Counted from the first letter of the stretch, positions 22,440 through 36,443 are shown. The stretch: 47,260 bases of DNA from Cyanophora paradoxa (GCA_004431415.1 QPMI01000481.1:1-47260); one strand, 5' to 3'. The notes: generated by a model not told the origin, from the letters alone. Numbers and translations are program-made.

Positions 22440-25400
22440 TGTGCGGCCGCTAGGGCGGCGCTGTGTTGCAATTGCAGTATTCATGCATGGCAACCCCCGG
22501 CGCTGCAGGCAGGGTGCACGGGGCGGGGGCGCGGGCGCCCGGGTGCGCGAGCCTGCTATTTTTAGCTTCTCTGGGAACTCTTCTCTTTGTCGTCGGAACA
22601 ATTGCTATTGCTATCTGAACAATTGCCGTTGCTCTCGGGACTCCTGATTTGGGATCTCCATGGGCTACACAACTTAACGTTTCACTTGATCATTAGTTCC
22701 CAGACCTACGAAGTTTCCAGTATGGAGAATTTGGGAAGTTCTGTGTCCAGAGACCGTAAGACTATCTGATTCCGAGCTATTGGAAATGGGGGGGGGCCCA
22801 CTAGTGTATCTCGTAATTTCCTGCAATTGCCGGCTTCGTGACGTCGACGCTGGCTTCGTGCGTCACAGCTTGATTATTTTTTCTTACGCTTCGTGCGCAT
22901 GCGTCCACTCGCCATCGACTCGCTGACGACTCGCTGACGATCGCGACTCGCGATCGAGCTCGCCCGGCCTCGCCGGCGCCGTCGAGGCGCGCCTGCAGTT
23001 TTGATTTTTTTTAGAAGCGTGAAGCATTCGCTCAGCGGCTAACTTCAGTAATATACAAGCAGGGGGGCAAGCCCCCCCGCACCCCCCCATTTACTGATGA
23101 TCGATATCATGACCGTCGGACATAGCAATAGCGAAGCATGTATACGTAGATCTGCAGCTGAACTTCAATCGAGAAACGCGCAGCGTCGACGTCAGCGCCA
23201 TATGCATACGCGCGCGTCGCGTCGGCCGCGCCGACTTCGATCTAGACTCTCAGATCTTGAGCTTCGTTACTAAGTTAAGATCTTTGGCTAGCTTTAGATC
23301 GGAACTGTTACAATTAGCTATTATTGCAAGGGGGAAAGAAGACCGAAGGTCTTCCCCCTTGCTTCCCGTTCCCTCGCTTCAGCCAAAAGTTTTCTATGAG
23401 GCCGTTTGCGAGGTCCAGTATGCAACACCAGAAAAAAATGGTGCTTTATTCGCGTTCCGATTGGCTGGGTGAACCGGTCAGCCCTCGACTTTGGAGCGTC
23501 AAACTCGAGGGGAAAAAGTGGTTTTCGAGGGGAAAACCAGCTTCTGTCTCACGTGCACTCCTCTAGCTTGTTCTACGTATACTGTATAGATCTGGGCTCT
23601 CCGGGCTTCTCCCTCGCGCGGCGCGGCGCTGCATCATAGCAACCACTTCTCCTTAGCTGTCTCCTCTAGTTTTAAAAATTCCCCTTCCTCGCACTGCGCC
23701 GCGTACGCCGCACGGTCCGCTTGCGCTGTTAACGTTGCCTAGCTACGTATACGTATACGCCGCTGATCGCAGCCGAGCACTGCGGCACGCCCGCTCAGCA
23801 CGCGGCCGACATATGCATCGAGCTGATACGTATATACCGCAGAACCGCGTGCGCGTGCCCGCAGCCGAGTACGCCGGCCGGGCCGGGCGCGCGCGCAGTC
23901 GTACGCGTGCTGCGCGTGGATGCGCAGCCAAGATTGAGTTTGCACCGCAAAACCGCTTGCGCCGCTGCCAAGCTGCGCCGCTGATCGCAGCCGAGCTTGG
24001 CCGGCCGCCGGGGCGTGCAGACTGTACTCTCTTGCTGCGCTCAGCACGCTGCCGACATCGAGTTCATACCGCAGAACTGCTGCTCGACTGCCCGCAGCCG
24101 AGCACGCCGGCTGGGCCGAGTGCCGCGGTGCTCTTGTTGCGCTCGGCACGCCGCTGCTGAGGACCCAGTCCATCCCGTCCGCGGCTGGCACGTACTGCCG
24201 GTCATATATAATATGTGTCTATCTTTACTACTTCAACCTGCCGCGCGCGCTGGGCCGGGATCAATCTACATCTGCCCCGTACATGTTCGTGCCACTACTA
24301 CTCTTTCATTAGATCCCGATTCCCCCCTTGCACCCCCGGAGCGCCAAACGCGGCCGGGCCCCTAGTATACTTCGATTCTTGCTCAGTTTGCCAGCTGCAG
24401 AACGACGTCGACGGACCGGACGTTTTCAGGACAAAGAATTCGAATAATCTTCCTCGGCTTCGTACGCGTCTTCCCGTTTGTATGACCATACATCTAGGAA
24501 AATCTTGTACCGCGTCCGCGAGAGACTGAGCATCCAATATGCATTTAGAGACGTACTAGCTCGTGTTTAGTGCTTCGGTCTCTCGCCAATCGCTCCCCCT
24601 AGTTGTAGTGTTACTTGAGTGTACGCTCCCCCCATTCTGTACCCTCTTACTTGAGTGTACCCTTGCCGAGTGGACCCCCCTGTTTCTCCTCCCCCCTCCC
24701 CCGTGACCGCGCGCGGTTGCGGGCCCCCGTCACGGCGTTTAATAATTAGTACTTCGCCAAAACTGCCACTTTAGCGGCTGGTAAATCTTTAGTAGGTCAG
24801 TCTTCGCAGGGCTTTTGTATGGCGGAGACGGGGCTACCCCTACAAATTCTCGGCTTTAGCAGGCGGGAAATATTTAGTAGATCGCCCAAAAACTTTTAGT
24901 ACTATAAATATGCAACCCACTAAATATTTCTAGCTCTCCAGTAAGTCCCGTAAGTCGTAAGTGGCAACCCTACCCGTCGGCGCCGGCGGGGCTGGAGCCT
25001 GGAGTCCCTGCAGCTGGACTCCCTGGAGCCTGGCGGGCAGTGGCGCCCGGCCCCACTGGCGGGCCACTGGCGGCCCCGCAGTTACCGCCGACACTGTGAC
25101 AGCGGCCGAAGCGGCTGGCAGATCTTGCCATGTGTAAATTAGCTACCGTACCGGGTACCGGTGGGTTCTAGTAGACTCCTGGTACGGAACAGTCCCAGTA
25201 ACTGCCGCCTAGTAACTGCCGCTACGAGTTATGGGCCTTAGGCGGAGTTTCCTGGCGAACTGGGGCCAAACTCCAGGGGCCTGAAGCGGCTGGCAGATCT
25301 TGCCCTTATGTAAATTAGCTACCGGGTAGGTTCTAGTAGCCTCCTGGTACAGTCCTAGTAACCGCCGGCTAGTAAGTTAGCAGTAACTGCCAACAGCAGC

Positions 25401-26753
25401 TTTTATATAGCATGTGAAATATACCGGCACGTGCCCAATCGGAAAACACTGGCATTTTCAAGTCGAATTAGTACGGGGACCTCGACGGTCCCAGCGCAGT
25501 ACTAATTTGAGTCAAAAGGTGTTCCCAGTCTAAAACTCGGCCGAGTTTTAGTCAATCGACTTGACTCGGAAAAAGTTTGTATGGCGGAAACTGCGCCTAA
25601 GGCCCTTAACTCGTAGCGTGCCAACAGCAGCTTTTTAGCCTAGTAGTACCGTAGTACGGGGACCTCGATCGCGACGGTCCCAGCGCTGTACTAATTTGAC
25701 TTGGAAGGTGTTCCCAGTGCAAAAACTCGGCCGAGTTTTAGTCAATCCACTTGACTCTTGGCAGCCCCCGCGGCCGGAGTGCTGCCAGCCTGTGCCAGGC
25801 TGGTGTCTAGAGCAGTGAATTTAAAATTTCACTTTCGCAAATTGCAAATTGAAAATTTACATATTAATTTTCAGAAAACTTTCACTGCCAAAAAGAGCAC
25901 TGAAAACTTTCAATATTTGCAAGGGGGGTACCGTTGAAGCTGCTTTTTGGGGGGGTGTAACCGGGTGTTTCATGATCACGCCAAATTGGAGGGTCAAACA
26001 CGCCAGAAGACGAGACGAGACGAGAAAGTTTTCGAAAGTTTACTGAAAGTTTTCAGGGTGCTTCTGGAATAATAAAATTTCACAAACACTTTTTTTTCGA
26101 TCCGTGGGGCCGCCATGGGGCATGATCGATCGGAATTATGTGGAACGGGCGGGATTCGAAGGCGTGATGGTCTAGAGACTGTGGCCGGTAATTCACAAAA
26201 AAAAGACTTGACTCGGAAAACGCTTGTACATGTATGGCGGAAACTGCGCCTAAGGCCCATAACTCGTAGCGTACCGAACGATAAGTCGGTAACCCGAGCC
26301 CGGCCGTACGGTAACTAGTAAGCTTCCACTGTCGGTGTCGGTGTCGCAAATCGATATCGGTGTCGGTGTCGCAAATCAAGGTGCGCTGCCGCAGTGCTTG
26401 CCAAAGTTGGTCGAGGTGACCATAAGTGCGCACACGTGCGTGCACCTCGACGTGCTGCTAAGTTGTGCTAACTGCCAACTTCGGACTCCGGGACGGGACG
26501 CCAGCTGCAGTCGCTGATCTTTTCACAGACTCGCTGTCAATCATGTTCTCGTGTGCGCATGCGTCGACAGCGTATCATAGTATGCAAATTATGTAGATGT
26601 GCCGTAATCCGGATCGACGCAGATGAAGCCGGAAACTACCTCAATTCGATCTTCGCGTCAACGACTCCCCCCGCGTATCCCCATCTCATTACTCCTTATT
26701 ACTGTATTCGAAAGCCTTGACGAGTTGTACGCAGGCCGGCATGGCAGACCCAT

Positions 26754-28528
<1,775 letters not shown>

Positions 28529-28589
28529 ATCTAGAGTAACGTTCACATCAATCACCTCGTTTTGAGCAATCGCAATTCCGGATTCAGTC

Positions 28590-30990
28590 ATCCTGGCGGA
28601 GGCCTTGGGCCATTAAAGAGGCTGGCTACCGCAGTGCGATAAGGAGTGCCGGGGCTACAAGAGGGAATGGTGGGAGGGAAGGGGGCGTGGGGGTGGGGGG
28701 GGGGGGGGGTGGGAGGGAGGAGGATCGAGCCGGCGCGCCTTCGTCACCGCCGCCGCCTCCCCCGCCTCCTTCCTCTTCTCGGCGAGCTCCCTGCCCCGAG
28801 CCGAGCCGCCGCGCCGGACGGAGGAGGAAGATGCACCGGTTGGGCGCGGAGGCGCTGGTCGGCGTAGCGCGCGGCGGCCTCGCGCCGCCTCCGCTCCGCC
28901 CGCTGAGCCTGGGGCGGCCGCTCCGACTCGGTTTCCGCCCCGCGTCGCCCGGCGAGAGCGGCGAGGGCACGGGTGGGGGATGCGGGGCACCGTTGGTGAA
29001 GTCGAGGTGGATGGCGGCCGGGGCGACGCTGGGGAGGCTCTCCACGGAGACGCTCAGCACGTACGTCCCGCTGGGCCTGCAGGGGTCCCAGTGTGAGGGG
29101 GCCGGGCGGGGGGCGGGGGACAGGAGCAGGGAAGCACCCGTCGCCGATGGTGAGGCCGGACAGCACGACGCTCGCGTGCCCCGCCGGCCACGCCACCGGC
29201 CCCGCCGCCGCCGCCACCTGGGACGCCGGGCCCTCCGGTCCGCGGCACGGCCGCCCGAGGCGGAGACAAAGCAGGCGAGGCGGAGGGGCGGGGCGGGTGG
29301 CGCCGGCGCGGGGTTCTCGAAGCGGTCGAGGAGCTCGAGGGCGAGGCTTGGGAGCGCGGCGCCCGTCCCCAGCTGCAGCCCCGTCGCCCCGCCCTCCGCC
29401 GCCACCCGCAGCGCGTGCGGCGCCCCTGCAGGCGGCCTCGGCTCTCGGGCCGAGCAGGAGGGGCGGGGGAGGGGCGCGCGGACCGGGGCGGACGGTGAGG
29501 TCGCAGGCGGCGGGGGCGACGGAGGCGTCTGGCGCGCCGCTCGCGGCGAGGCCGAATCGCCTCCCGCAGGGCCGGCACCTCCCGGAACACGTACCCTGGC
29601 GCCTCCCGGGCACCTGCGCGGCCCTCAGGGGCGGGGCGGAGACGCGGATGGGGGCAGGGGCGGGCGCCTCGTCGGGGAGCCGCAGAGGGGCCCCCGTCTC
29701 CGAGAGCACCTCCGCCTGCGGGGACCGTGGGGGGGCGAAGAGTACGGGGGGGCGTGGAGGGAAGGGGGCGGGGCGTGGAGGGCAGGGGCCGGGGCGGCTC
29801 ACAGGGATGTCGGGGAGCGTGGCGCCGGCCTCGCAGGCGAGGGCGCCCGGCGGGAGGCGCAGGACGACGCGCTCCGCCCGCTCCGCCGCCGGCACCACCC
29901 GCACCGATACCGCCGCCGCCTCCACCTCCTGGGCGCCCTGCTCAGGCGAGGGTAGGCGAGGCGCGGCAGAGGGCCGGGGCGCACGGCCGGGGGGCGGAGG
30001 CGGCGGGGCGGCGGCGGACGGCGGAGGGGCGGCGGGGACGAGGGCGAAGCGGATGGAGTGGACGCCGGCCTCGCGCGCAGGCGGCTCCGGTCCCGCTGCT
30101 GGCCGAGCGGGCGGGCGGGGCGGGCCGGCGCGGTCAGGCGAAGCGGGGGCGACTGGAGGGGCGGGGGGGCGGACCAGGGAGGCGCGGAGGAGGGCGAGGG
30201 GGGCGACGCCGGCCTTGAGGGGATGCGGATGGGGAGGCGGGGCCGACGTGCACGGCGCCGGCGGCCGAGGCGGCCACCGATCGGGAGCCATCCTCGTCGA
30301 GCGCCCGCGGCCCGCACGGAGAGGGGCGGCAGCGGCGCCCCGCTGTGCACTTCGAGGGGCGAGGGGGTCCGGAGCCGTGGGCGTGAGAAGGGCGGGGCGG
30401 GCGGGTGGGGTATATGTACGCGGGCGGGCCTGGGCGAAGGCGCGGGAGGGTACGGGGTCGCCCGAGGCGGCGACGAGGAGGAGTGGGAGGGAGGCCGGCT
30501 GCCGGTTCTGCACGGGGAGCGCCCCCTCGTGCGCCCCCCGCAGCCGCTGCGGCGCGTCTGCGCACACACTCGCGTGAGACGAACGCAGAGCAAAGCAAAG
30601 CAAAGGAGAGGGAGCGGGCCCCAGAAGGCCGGCGCACGCGACGTGGCAGGCGCGCGCCCCCTGCCCCTCCCCCGCCCCCGCCCCGCTGCCCCCGTCGGCC
30701 GGCGGGAGCTCCCCCGCCCGGATGTCCGGCAGCGTCGCCCGCCCGTTCTGGAGCCTGCCGCCCTCCGGTTCGGAAGGCGGGCGGGGGGCGGGGGGCGGGG
30801 GGCTTTTGGGCGCCGGGCGCACTTGCGGGACTGGCTCGGGCCCTGGGGGATGCGGAGAGGCGGCCGGGGCTGGGGGTAGAGCGGCGGGGTGGGGAGGGAC
30901 GGGGCCAACGCTTGAAAGAAACAGGCGGGCAGCTGCAGGGACGCCGCGCGCCAAGGTCGGAGCCGCGGACCGAGGTCTCAGCTGCAGGCC
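28590..30990 (-). CDS. GC-rich multi-exon gene with beta-strand repeats, function unknown
   Basis: Minus-strand coding is shown by exon-intron alternation, for example an exon ending at 29803 (...GATLPDIP), a GT-AG intron 29716-29802 and the next exon AEVLSETGAPLRLPDEAP. Other coding-like segments, in order of translation, are ALPVQNRQPASLPLLLVAAS, LDEDGSRSVAASAAGAVHVG, AAERAERVVLRLPPGA, YVFREVPALREAI, ALPSLALELLDRFENPAP, GHASVVLSGLTIGDG and SGTYVLSVSVESLPSVAPAA. The recurring pattern (hydrophobic strand, D/E-x-x-N/G-x-P turn, 'SGTYVLSV' strand) resembles repeated Ig-like or filamin-like beta sandwiches, but I cannot assign a family. Exact ends and some frames are uncertain because of G and C runs. 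A long alternative frame on the same strand is an artefact of composition. Confidence 0.4.
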
Positions 30991-31007
30991 GCGCGCTGCT
31001 ATGGCCG

Positions 31008-32429
31008 CTAGACGGAGCCCCACGCCTGCTCGTCGGCTCCGCCCTGCCAGCCGCCGTCCCCGAACAGCTCGGCGTACCCCCCCGGGTGCGCGACGCCGTA
31101 CCCCGGGTCCGCGGCCCCGTGGGGGTCTTCGTCCGCTGCCAGGCCACCCCCTGGCCCTTCGAGCGCCTCGCCTGTACCCGGGGGCTCGGCTGCGTGGTAG
31201 GGGTACAGCTCCAGGCCGGGCGCCTGCTCGCGGCTCAGGGATACGGTCAGGTAGCTTCGGAAAAGCCGTACCCAGGTCTCGTCGACGAGCTGCGCGCCCC
31301 CGTCTATGTGGCGGTACCGGTTCTCTGCGATAAGGGTACCCGGGAAGGGTGCGGCGTTCAGCGGTACGAGGACACGCAGCCGTACCCCCGTCCCGGCGCA
31401 CCGTAAACCTCGACTTCGGGCAGGTTCAGTATACCCCCCTTTGGCATCCATATTCTAACCAGGTTACCTGCGGGGGTACGGCTAAGCCAGGGGTGAGGGA
31501 ACGAGAACTTCGGAAAGTAAGACAGGGTACCCTGGACGCCTTCTGGTACAAGGATGTCCACAACGTGATTGTTGTTAGCCTCTGGAGGCACGGGGAAGTG
31601 CTGCGACCAAATCTGCGGGAGGGTACGCTAGTTCAGTGCCGTGTTCAGCCCGACACGACGTGGTGACCGCGGTCAGTGGGGGGCGCGGCGCACCTCCTGA
31701 GCGTTCCTGAATATTGTTACTGTGAAGTCCTTTAGCCTGGGCGCCGCCCCGTCGGATCGGTTGTAGATAACGACTTTCCCTATTCGGTAGTGTGCCTGCG
31801 ACGAAGTTTGGTGGGGGGGTACCGGCGGTGGGACGAAGAGACAGGGCGCACCCCCAGGTCGACCTGCAGGCGAGCCGCGGGGCGGCAGGCGTCAGCGAGT
31901 GCGGCTGAGACGGGCTGGCGCTGGGCGCGGGAGCCGGCCGCTGAGCAGGGACGGGGCGGGACCCCTCGCACCTGCCACCAGGGAACGTTCTCAACGCCGT
32001 TGCTGTGGTACCCCGTCGGAAAGCCCTTTTCGTCCGCGAAGCCCCCGTCTTTGCCACGCCCGTCTGCGGAGAGCGCCGGCGGCGCGTCAGACTAGAAGCG
32101 CCGAGCTTTCGCGGGCGGGCGCGCCTACGGCGAGCCAGGGCCCTCCGCCCGCTGCCGATGTGGATGCTATGACGGGCTTGCCAAGCGCGAGGTTCCTGCG
32201 CTCGGCGGCGGGCGAGCGGGCGAGGTGAGGGCCGTGAGGCTCGAAGGCAGCCCGGCGGGCTCCTCGCCGGCCCGGCGCACGGTGCCGAGGTCGACGGCAG
32301 CGGCGTGTAGACGCCGAGCTGTGCCGCGAGCTCCGAGTTCGGCTTCTCGGAGACGAGCGGCGCGGGTGCGGAGGTCGACGTCGACGGCGGCATCAAGCAC
32401 GAGCTTTCCGGCTCGTCTTCGTCCGCCAT
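31008..32429 (-). CDS. Discoidin (F5/8 type C) domain protein, intact 7-exon gene
   Basis: Exons on the minus strand: 32429-32281, 32195-32125, 32063-31972, 31863-31852 (12 bases), 31795-31694, 31612-31402 and 31324-31008. All junction phases agree, giving 317 residues without any frame correction. After an acidic Ser/Pro-rich N-terminus (MADEDEPESSCLMPPSTSTS) comes a textbook domain: NLALGKPVIAST, AVDGRGKDGGF, ENVPWWQ + VDLG + AHYRIGKVVIYNRSDG, RLKDFTVTIF, GNLVRIWMPKGGILNLPEVE. The VDLG is encoded by the microexon alone. Intron 2 (32064-32124) is GC-AG; the others are GT-AG and mostly begin GTGCG. There is no signal peptide. The C-terminal 100 residues are Gly/Pro-rich and unassigned. A paralogue of the duplicated gene at 14782/26754, with the intron inside the Asp codon of 'DG' conserved. 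Confidence 0.85.
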
Positions 32430-32762
32430 GCAGTGCGAAAGACAGAGCTAAGAAGCCCGCTAAGAGCGGGCTGGAACAGACGAGCTGGGGCCTGGCTGGA
32501 AGTGGTTTGCGCTGTGCGCCGAGCACTCGGGCAAGCGGGCTGATTGAAAGCGGGGCCTCTGAAGCTAGCAGGCGCTTTGGATGCCTTGGAATGTCTGAGC
32601 GGCGGCCGGCGAGCGAGCGGCGGGTGACTGGTGGTCTCTCTATGGGGTACAGCGCTGCAGAAGGCCCAGGACGGATTGCCGGAAGCCTCTGACCCAGGCG
32701 CGCGATTCCCGCACAGCTCAGCTGCGTTTGGTTCTCCAGCAGAGCGCACGTGCTCAGAGGCG
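32430..32762. promoter_or_regulatory. Divergent promoter region
   Basis: 333 bases separate the start codons of the minus-strand discoidin gene (32429) and the plus-strand F-box gene (32763), so both promoters must lie here. No TATA-like box is obvious; the region is GC-rich. An in-frame upstream ATG at 32631 could extend the F-box protein by 44 residues, but that extension has no conserved feature. Confidence 0.5.
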
Positions 32763-35153
32763 ATGAGCGATGACGCGCCCGAGAACGTCGGCGCACAAAC
32801 AGCTGCAGCTAGCGCTGCTTCGCATACGGATCTACATGCACCAGAAGCAGCGCCATTCGCATTCGATCGGCTCCCGCACGGCGTCCTCGCGGAGGTCCTG
32901 CAGTTCTTGGGCCTGCAGCACGCGGCCGCGGCGCGCGCGGTGTGCAGGAGCTGGCGGGAGGCCGTCGAGGCGATCCAGTGGCGGCGGCTCGACGTAGTCG
33001 GCAAGGGCCTCATGCGCCCAGAGCGGCTTTTGAAGCTCCTTGTCGATCCTGGCGTCGAGGAGCCCGAGGGAAATCCCGCCGTCGGCGCCAAGCGGCGGTG
33101 GATCCGCGTCGCCCCCGGCGCGTCGCTGCGCGTGGAGATGGGCTCCGAAGCGTACGCGAAGGCGTCGCTCGCAAAAGACTGGGCCGACTGGTTCCAGACG
33201 GCGGTCGCCCTCGTCGCGGCGTGCGTCGCGGCGGCGAGCGCCGGCCTCGGCGAAGTCGCCATCGAGTGCGTCTACCTCGTGGGCGGCGACGCCGCCGCTC
33301 TGGAGGCGCTGCTCCTCGCCCTCCTGCCTCCCTGCGCCGCCGCCTGCCCGGCGCTACGCAGCTTCAAGCTGCTCTGCCACTTCGCGGACGGCTCCGGGGG
33401 CGTGCCGTTCCCCCTGGAGCCCCGCCTTCGCCCCCTGTCGAACCTGGAGGTCTTCGCCCTCCCCCGCTGCTGGTACGTCGACCGGCCCGCCGCGGACGCC
33501 ATCGGCCGGTCCCTCCCCCGCCTCAAGCGGGTGCGCCCCAGTGCAGTACCCCCCATCACCCCCCGCCCCGCACCTTCCCCCTTCAGATGTTCACGCGGGC
33601 CGCGCAGCTGGGGATCACCTTGGGCGGCTTCGAGGCGGCCGGCGGCCTCGCGGGCGCGGCCTCCCTGGAGTACCTGAAGGCCAGGAGCAGCGGCGGCTCG
33701 GCCGGCCGGCCCCACTGCCCCGACGCCGGCCCGCTCCTCGAGGGCCTCGCTTCCGGACCCGCCGCCCTCTCCCTCAAAGAGTCCGTGCCGTACCCCCCCG
33801 GCCTCGCAAAAGATCTCGGCCGACTCCGCCCCATGGCCAGGCTCTGCTTCGAGGGGCGCCTCTCCGCCGCCGCCCTGCGCGTCCTCCCTCGCCTCGCCGC
33901 CCTCGAGCTCCTCAGCGGATCCTTAACGGTCCGCCCGTACCCCCACCCTCCAAACTTACAACGCGCCCTAACGGTACCCCCCGCCCCCGCGCCCCGCAGC
34001 TCGGCCCCGATCTGGACCGGGCGGACCTGGGTGCCCTTCGGCTCCCCCCGGCGCTGCGGGGGCTGGGTACGCTGCGCCTCAGCCGTGAGCTCGAGCGGGA
34101 CGGCGCGGCGCTCGCCGGGGCCCTCGAGGGCCTCGCGGGGGCCCTCGCCGCGTGCCCCAAGCCGTCGTCGTCGCCCCCGGCCCTCACCCTGGTCCTCGGT
34201 CCGCCCGCCCGCCCGCGCCGCGGTCCGCCCCCGGCCCTTAAGCTTATTACGTAAAGCGGACGCGGCAGAGGCGCCGCCGGAGGCGACCTGGACGCTCGCT
34301 GGCCTCTCGGCGCTGGCGCGGGCGGCCCGCGGGCAGCTCTCGCTCGAGCTGCCGGTCGACCTGCGGCCCGGCCGCCCCGCGGACGCCGCCGCCGCGCTCT
34401 CCGCCGCCCCGCTCCGCAAGTGCGTATCTCGTCCATCGTTCCTAAAGCCTGGATTGGAATCTATATTGTTCCTAGCTATATATTCTGCATCCGTCCTCGT
34501 ATTGCTCCGTCCGATCTCCTACATATATATTCTAGCTATATTGCTCCGCAAGCGCGTATGTACCCGTCCTCGCCGGAATCTAAAGTAAAGCCTTCGCTAT
34601 CTAAAGCCTGGAATCATACATATGTTGCTCCTAGCTATCCTGCATCGCTCCTAACTACTTTCGCGGCGCGTGGGCACATATACCACTCCTTCCTGTCTTC
34701 ATATATTGTTCCTAGCTATATTTCCTGCATCGCTCCTAACTACTTTCGCGGCGCGCGGGCACGGCGCAGGCTCCTGCTCGTGGTCGACGTGAGCGAGGAG
34801 GCGGCGCGGGGCGGCTGGGCGGACGGCCTCTCCGCCTTCGCCGGCTGCAGCTGCTCGGGGGGGCTCGAGGTGCGCCCTCGATCGCCGGCTGCCCCTAAGC
34901 TTTAAGCAGCGGATGCACGTGCAACAGGCCTAGGCTTAAGAATTGATCTCGAATTTATATTTAGTTTATAAGCAGCAGGCTTAAAATCTAGAATTGACAT
35001 CGATGGCAGATCCGGCTTCGCGCCTTGCGCCCGTACGATTCCACGAACATGTACATCGTGGAGGAGGAGGCCGCCGGCCACGCGTTCCGCCTCGGCGTGT
35101 GGGCGGCCGTCGCGCGCGCCCTCCCGGCGGCTCGCATCCTCACGAGCCCGTAG
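32763..35153 (+). CDS. F-box protein, 6 exons
   Basis: Exons 32763-33530, 33587-33928, 34000-34198, 34257-34419, 34770-34869 and 35010-35153 (TAG) join in consistent phase to 571 residues. The F-box is at about residues 34-80: FDRLPHGVLAEVLQFLGL, then ARAVCRSWREAVEAIQW, with the usual LP pair and SW. F-box proteins recruit substrates to SCF-type ubiquitin ligases through Skp1. The remainder is leucine-rich with irregular repeats (LPRLAALELLSGSL, LRLPPALRGLGTLRLSRELE), probably a substrate-binding LRR-like region. Introns are 56, 71, 58, 350 and 140 bases; donors are GTGCGCC, GTCCGCC, GTCCGCC, GTGCGTA and GTGCGCC. The gene shows no frame lesions, unlike many of its neighbours. F-box genes are common both in protists and in some giant viruses. 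Confidence 0.85.
34639..34762 (+). repeat. Duplicated 3' splice region in F-box intron 4
   Basis: A 38-39 base segment containing CGCTCCTAACTACTTTCGCG occurs at 34639-34677 and 34724-34762. The second copy leads into the used acceptor (GGCGCAG at 34769). CTAAC is a plausible branch point. The rest of the intron is AT-rich with CTAGCTATAT repeats. Confidence 0.6.
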
Positions 35154-35664
35154 TTCTAGAAAGCGGACTCGGGACGCGGGGCGGGCAGCGGTGCGCAGGG
35201 CTTTTTGTTCCTTTTCAATTTCGCTGCTGCAAGCTATTGAGATCGGGTGGCCGCTTACTATGATTACGCCTAGTGAGCGCTAGCTACGTAGCTAGAGCTC
35301 ACTAGGTTTGTTTATTTAGACCCCACCTTTCCAGGCGGTCTTTGTTTGTTTATTTAGACCCCACCTTGCACATCCTGAGACGAGCGGGGGGCGGGGGAGA
35401 GTCGAAGACCTGGTACAATTACAAATCCAACCCCGTAGTACTAGCTGTGTATACTATATAGGTGGGCCTTTGTGAAGCGTTGAGCTCTCGAGCTTGCCCC
35501 TTCGCTGTCAATGCATTGTTAACCCTCGGAGGTTGCATGAGTCACGCGTCGCGGAGGTTTGGGTGTTATATTGCGATCAGGTACACGCTGCACTAACAGG
35601 GGGGCTAGCACTAACCGACGCGGGGAGTAACAGCCGGTGTACCCCTCGGGGGGCCTCCCGGCCT
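35154..35664. other. Intergenic region with cruciform-type palindrome and direct repeat
   Basis: Between the convergent 3' ends of the F-box gene and the next minus-strand gene. 35270-35305 is a 36-base near-perfect palindrome (CTAGTGAGC...GCTCACTAG around TAGCTACGTAGCTA). It is followed by a direct repeat of TTTGTTTATTTAGACCCC (35307-35330 and 35344-35367). No open frame of note. These could shape 3' ends of both transcripts. Confidence 0.6.
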
Positions 35665-36443
35665 CTAACGATGCTCAGGCTCTAACTGAATGCTGTACCC
35701 CCCGCTGTTACTGCCCGAACCTTCCGAACTTGCGTAATTCGGCCTCGCCCTGTACCAGTGGCTGGTGTCGTCCATCCATTCGCGTACCTCCCTCTGACGC
35801 TTGAGTGACTCACGCTGCTCGGGGTAGGGGAGGGGGGGCCTTCGAGGCGGGGTGGGGAAGGGGGTACGGTGGCAAAATTCAGCCACTCGGGGGTATGCCG
35901 AATTCGCCGTGAACGATCCTCTGCGGTGTGAAATACCGGTCGCTGCTCACGGCCAAGTGGAAGAACGCGCTCCTGAGCCCGGAGAGGAAGCGTGGTTGCA
36001 TGAATGGCTGCTGGAGGGACTCGTCGCGCCAGGGGCTACGAAATCAATGATACGCTGCTGTACCTGCGCGGGCAGGGCAAGGATCTGGCTCTTGCGGTTC
36101 GCAAAGGCCGTCCACAGCGCTTGCAGGTCGGCCCAATCGCCGTTCAGATCCCTGCGTTCGCGCCTCAGGTACGATCTCGGGTTCTCTGTCATACCCATCA
36201 AGCCCGCGGCCCTGATCATCTCCCTGTCCGGGAGCTCTCGCTCGTCGTGGAATTCGTCTCTAATCCAGCGCACAAGGTAGAGCACGCGCTCCATGAAGTT
36301 CTCCGCCGGCGAGCCGCCCCCTGAGGACGTGCGCCTCCCTCCAGCACTGCGTTCGCATCCTCCAAGTCCACGTTCCGCTGTCGAATCTCCCCGTCCAGGT
36401 CGCCGTTGTTGTACAGCACGTCGGACTCGCGTGTTCGCGCCAT
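35665..36443 (-). CDS. Unknown protein, paralogue 1 of tandem pair (frame-broken)
   Basis: Starts MARTRESDVLYNNGDLDGEI at 36443. It continues after a one-base shift with ENFMERVLYLVRWIRDEF and LQALWTAFANRKSQILALPA, and after further shifts near 36040 and 35885 with QQPFMQPRFLSGLRSAFFHL. The last exon, 35793-35665, begins REVREWMDDTSHWYRA and follows a GT-AG intron 35794-35867 that starts GTACCCC. Three one-base corrections are needed to join the first exon, so either the sequence has indel errors or the gene is decaying. The domain order matches the neighbour at 36478-37173. No family recognised; charged, mostly helical, no membrane segment. Confidence 0.5.

Noticed and set aside
28744-31401. 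885-codon minus-strand open frame
   Set aside because: It runs unspliced through recognisable introns and mixes the true frame with shadows; only parts of it are exons of the GC-rich gene and the discoidin gene.
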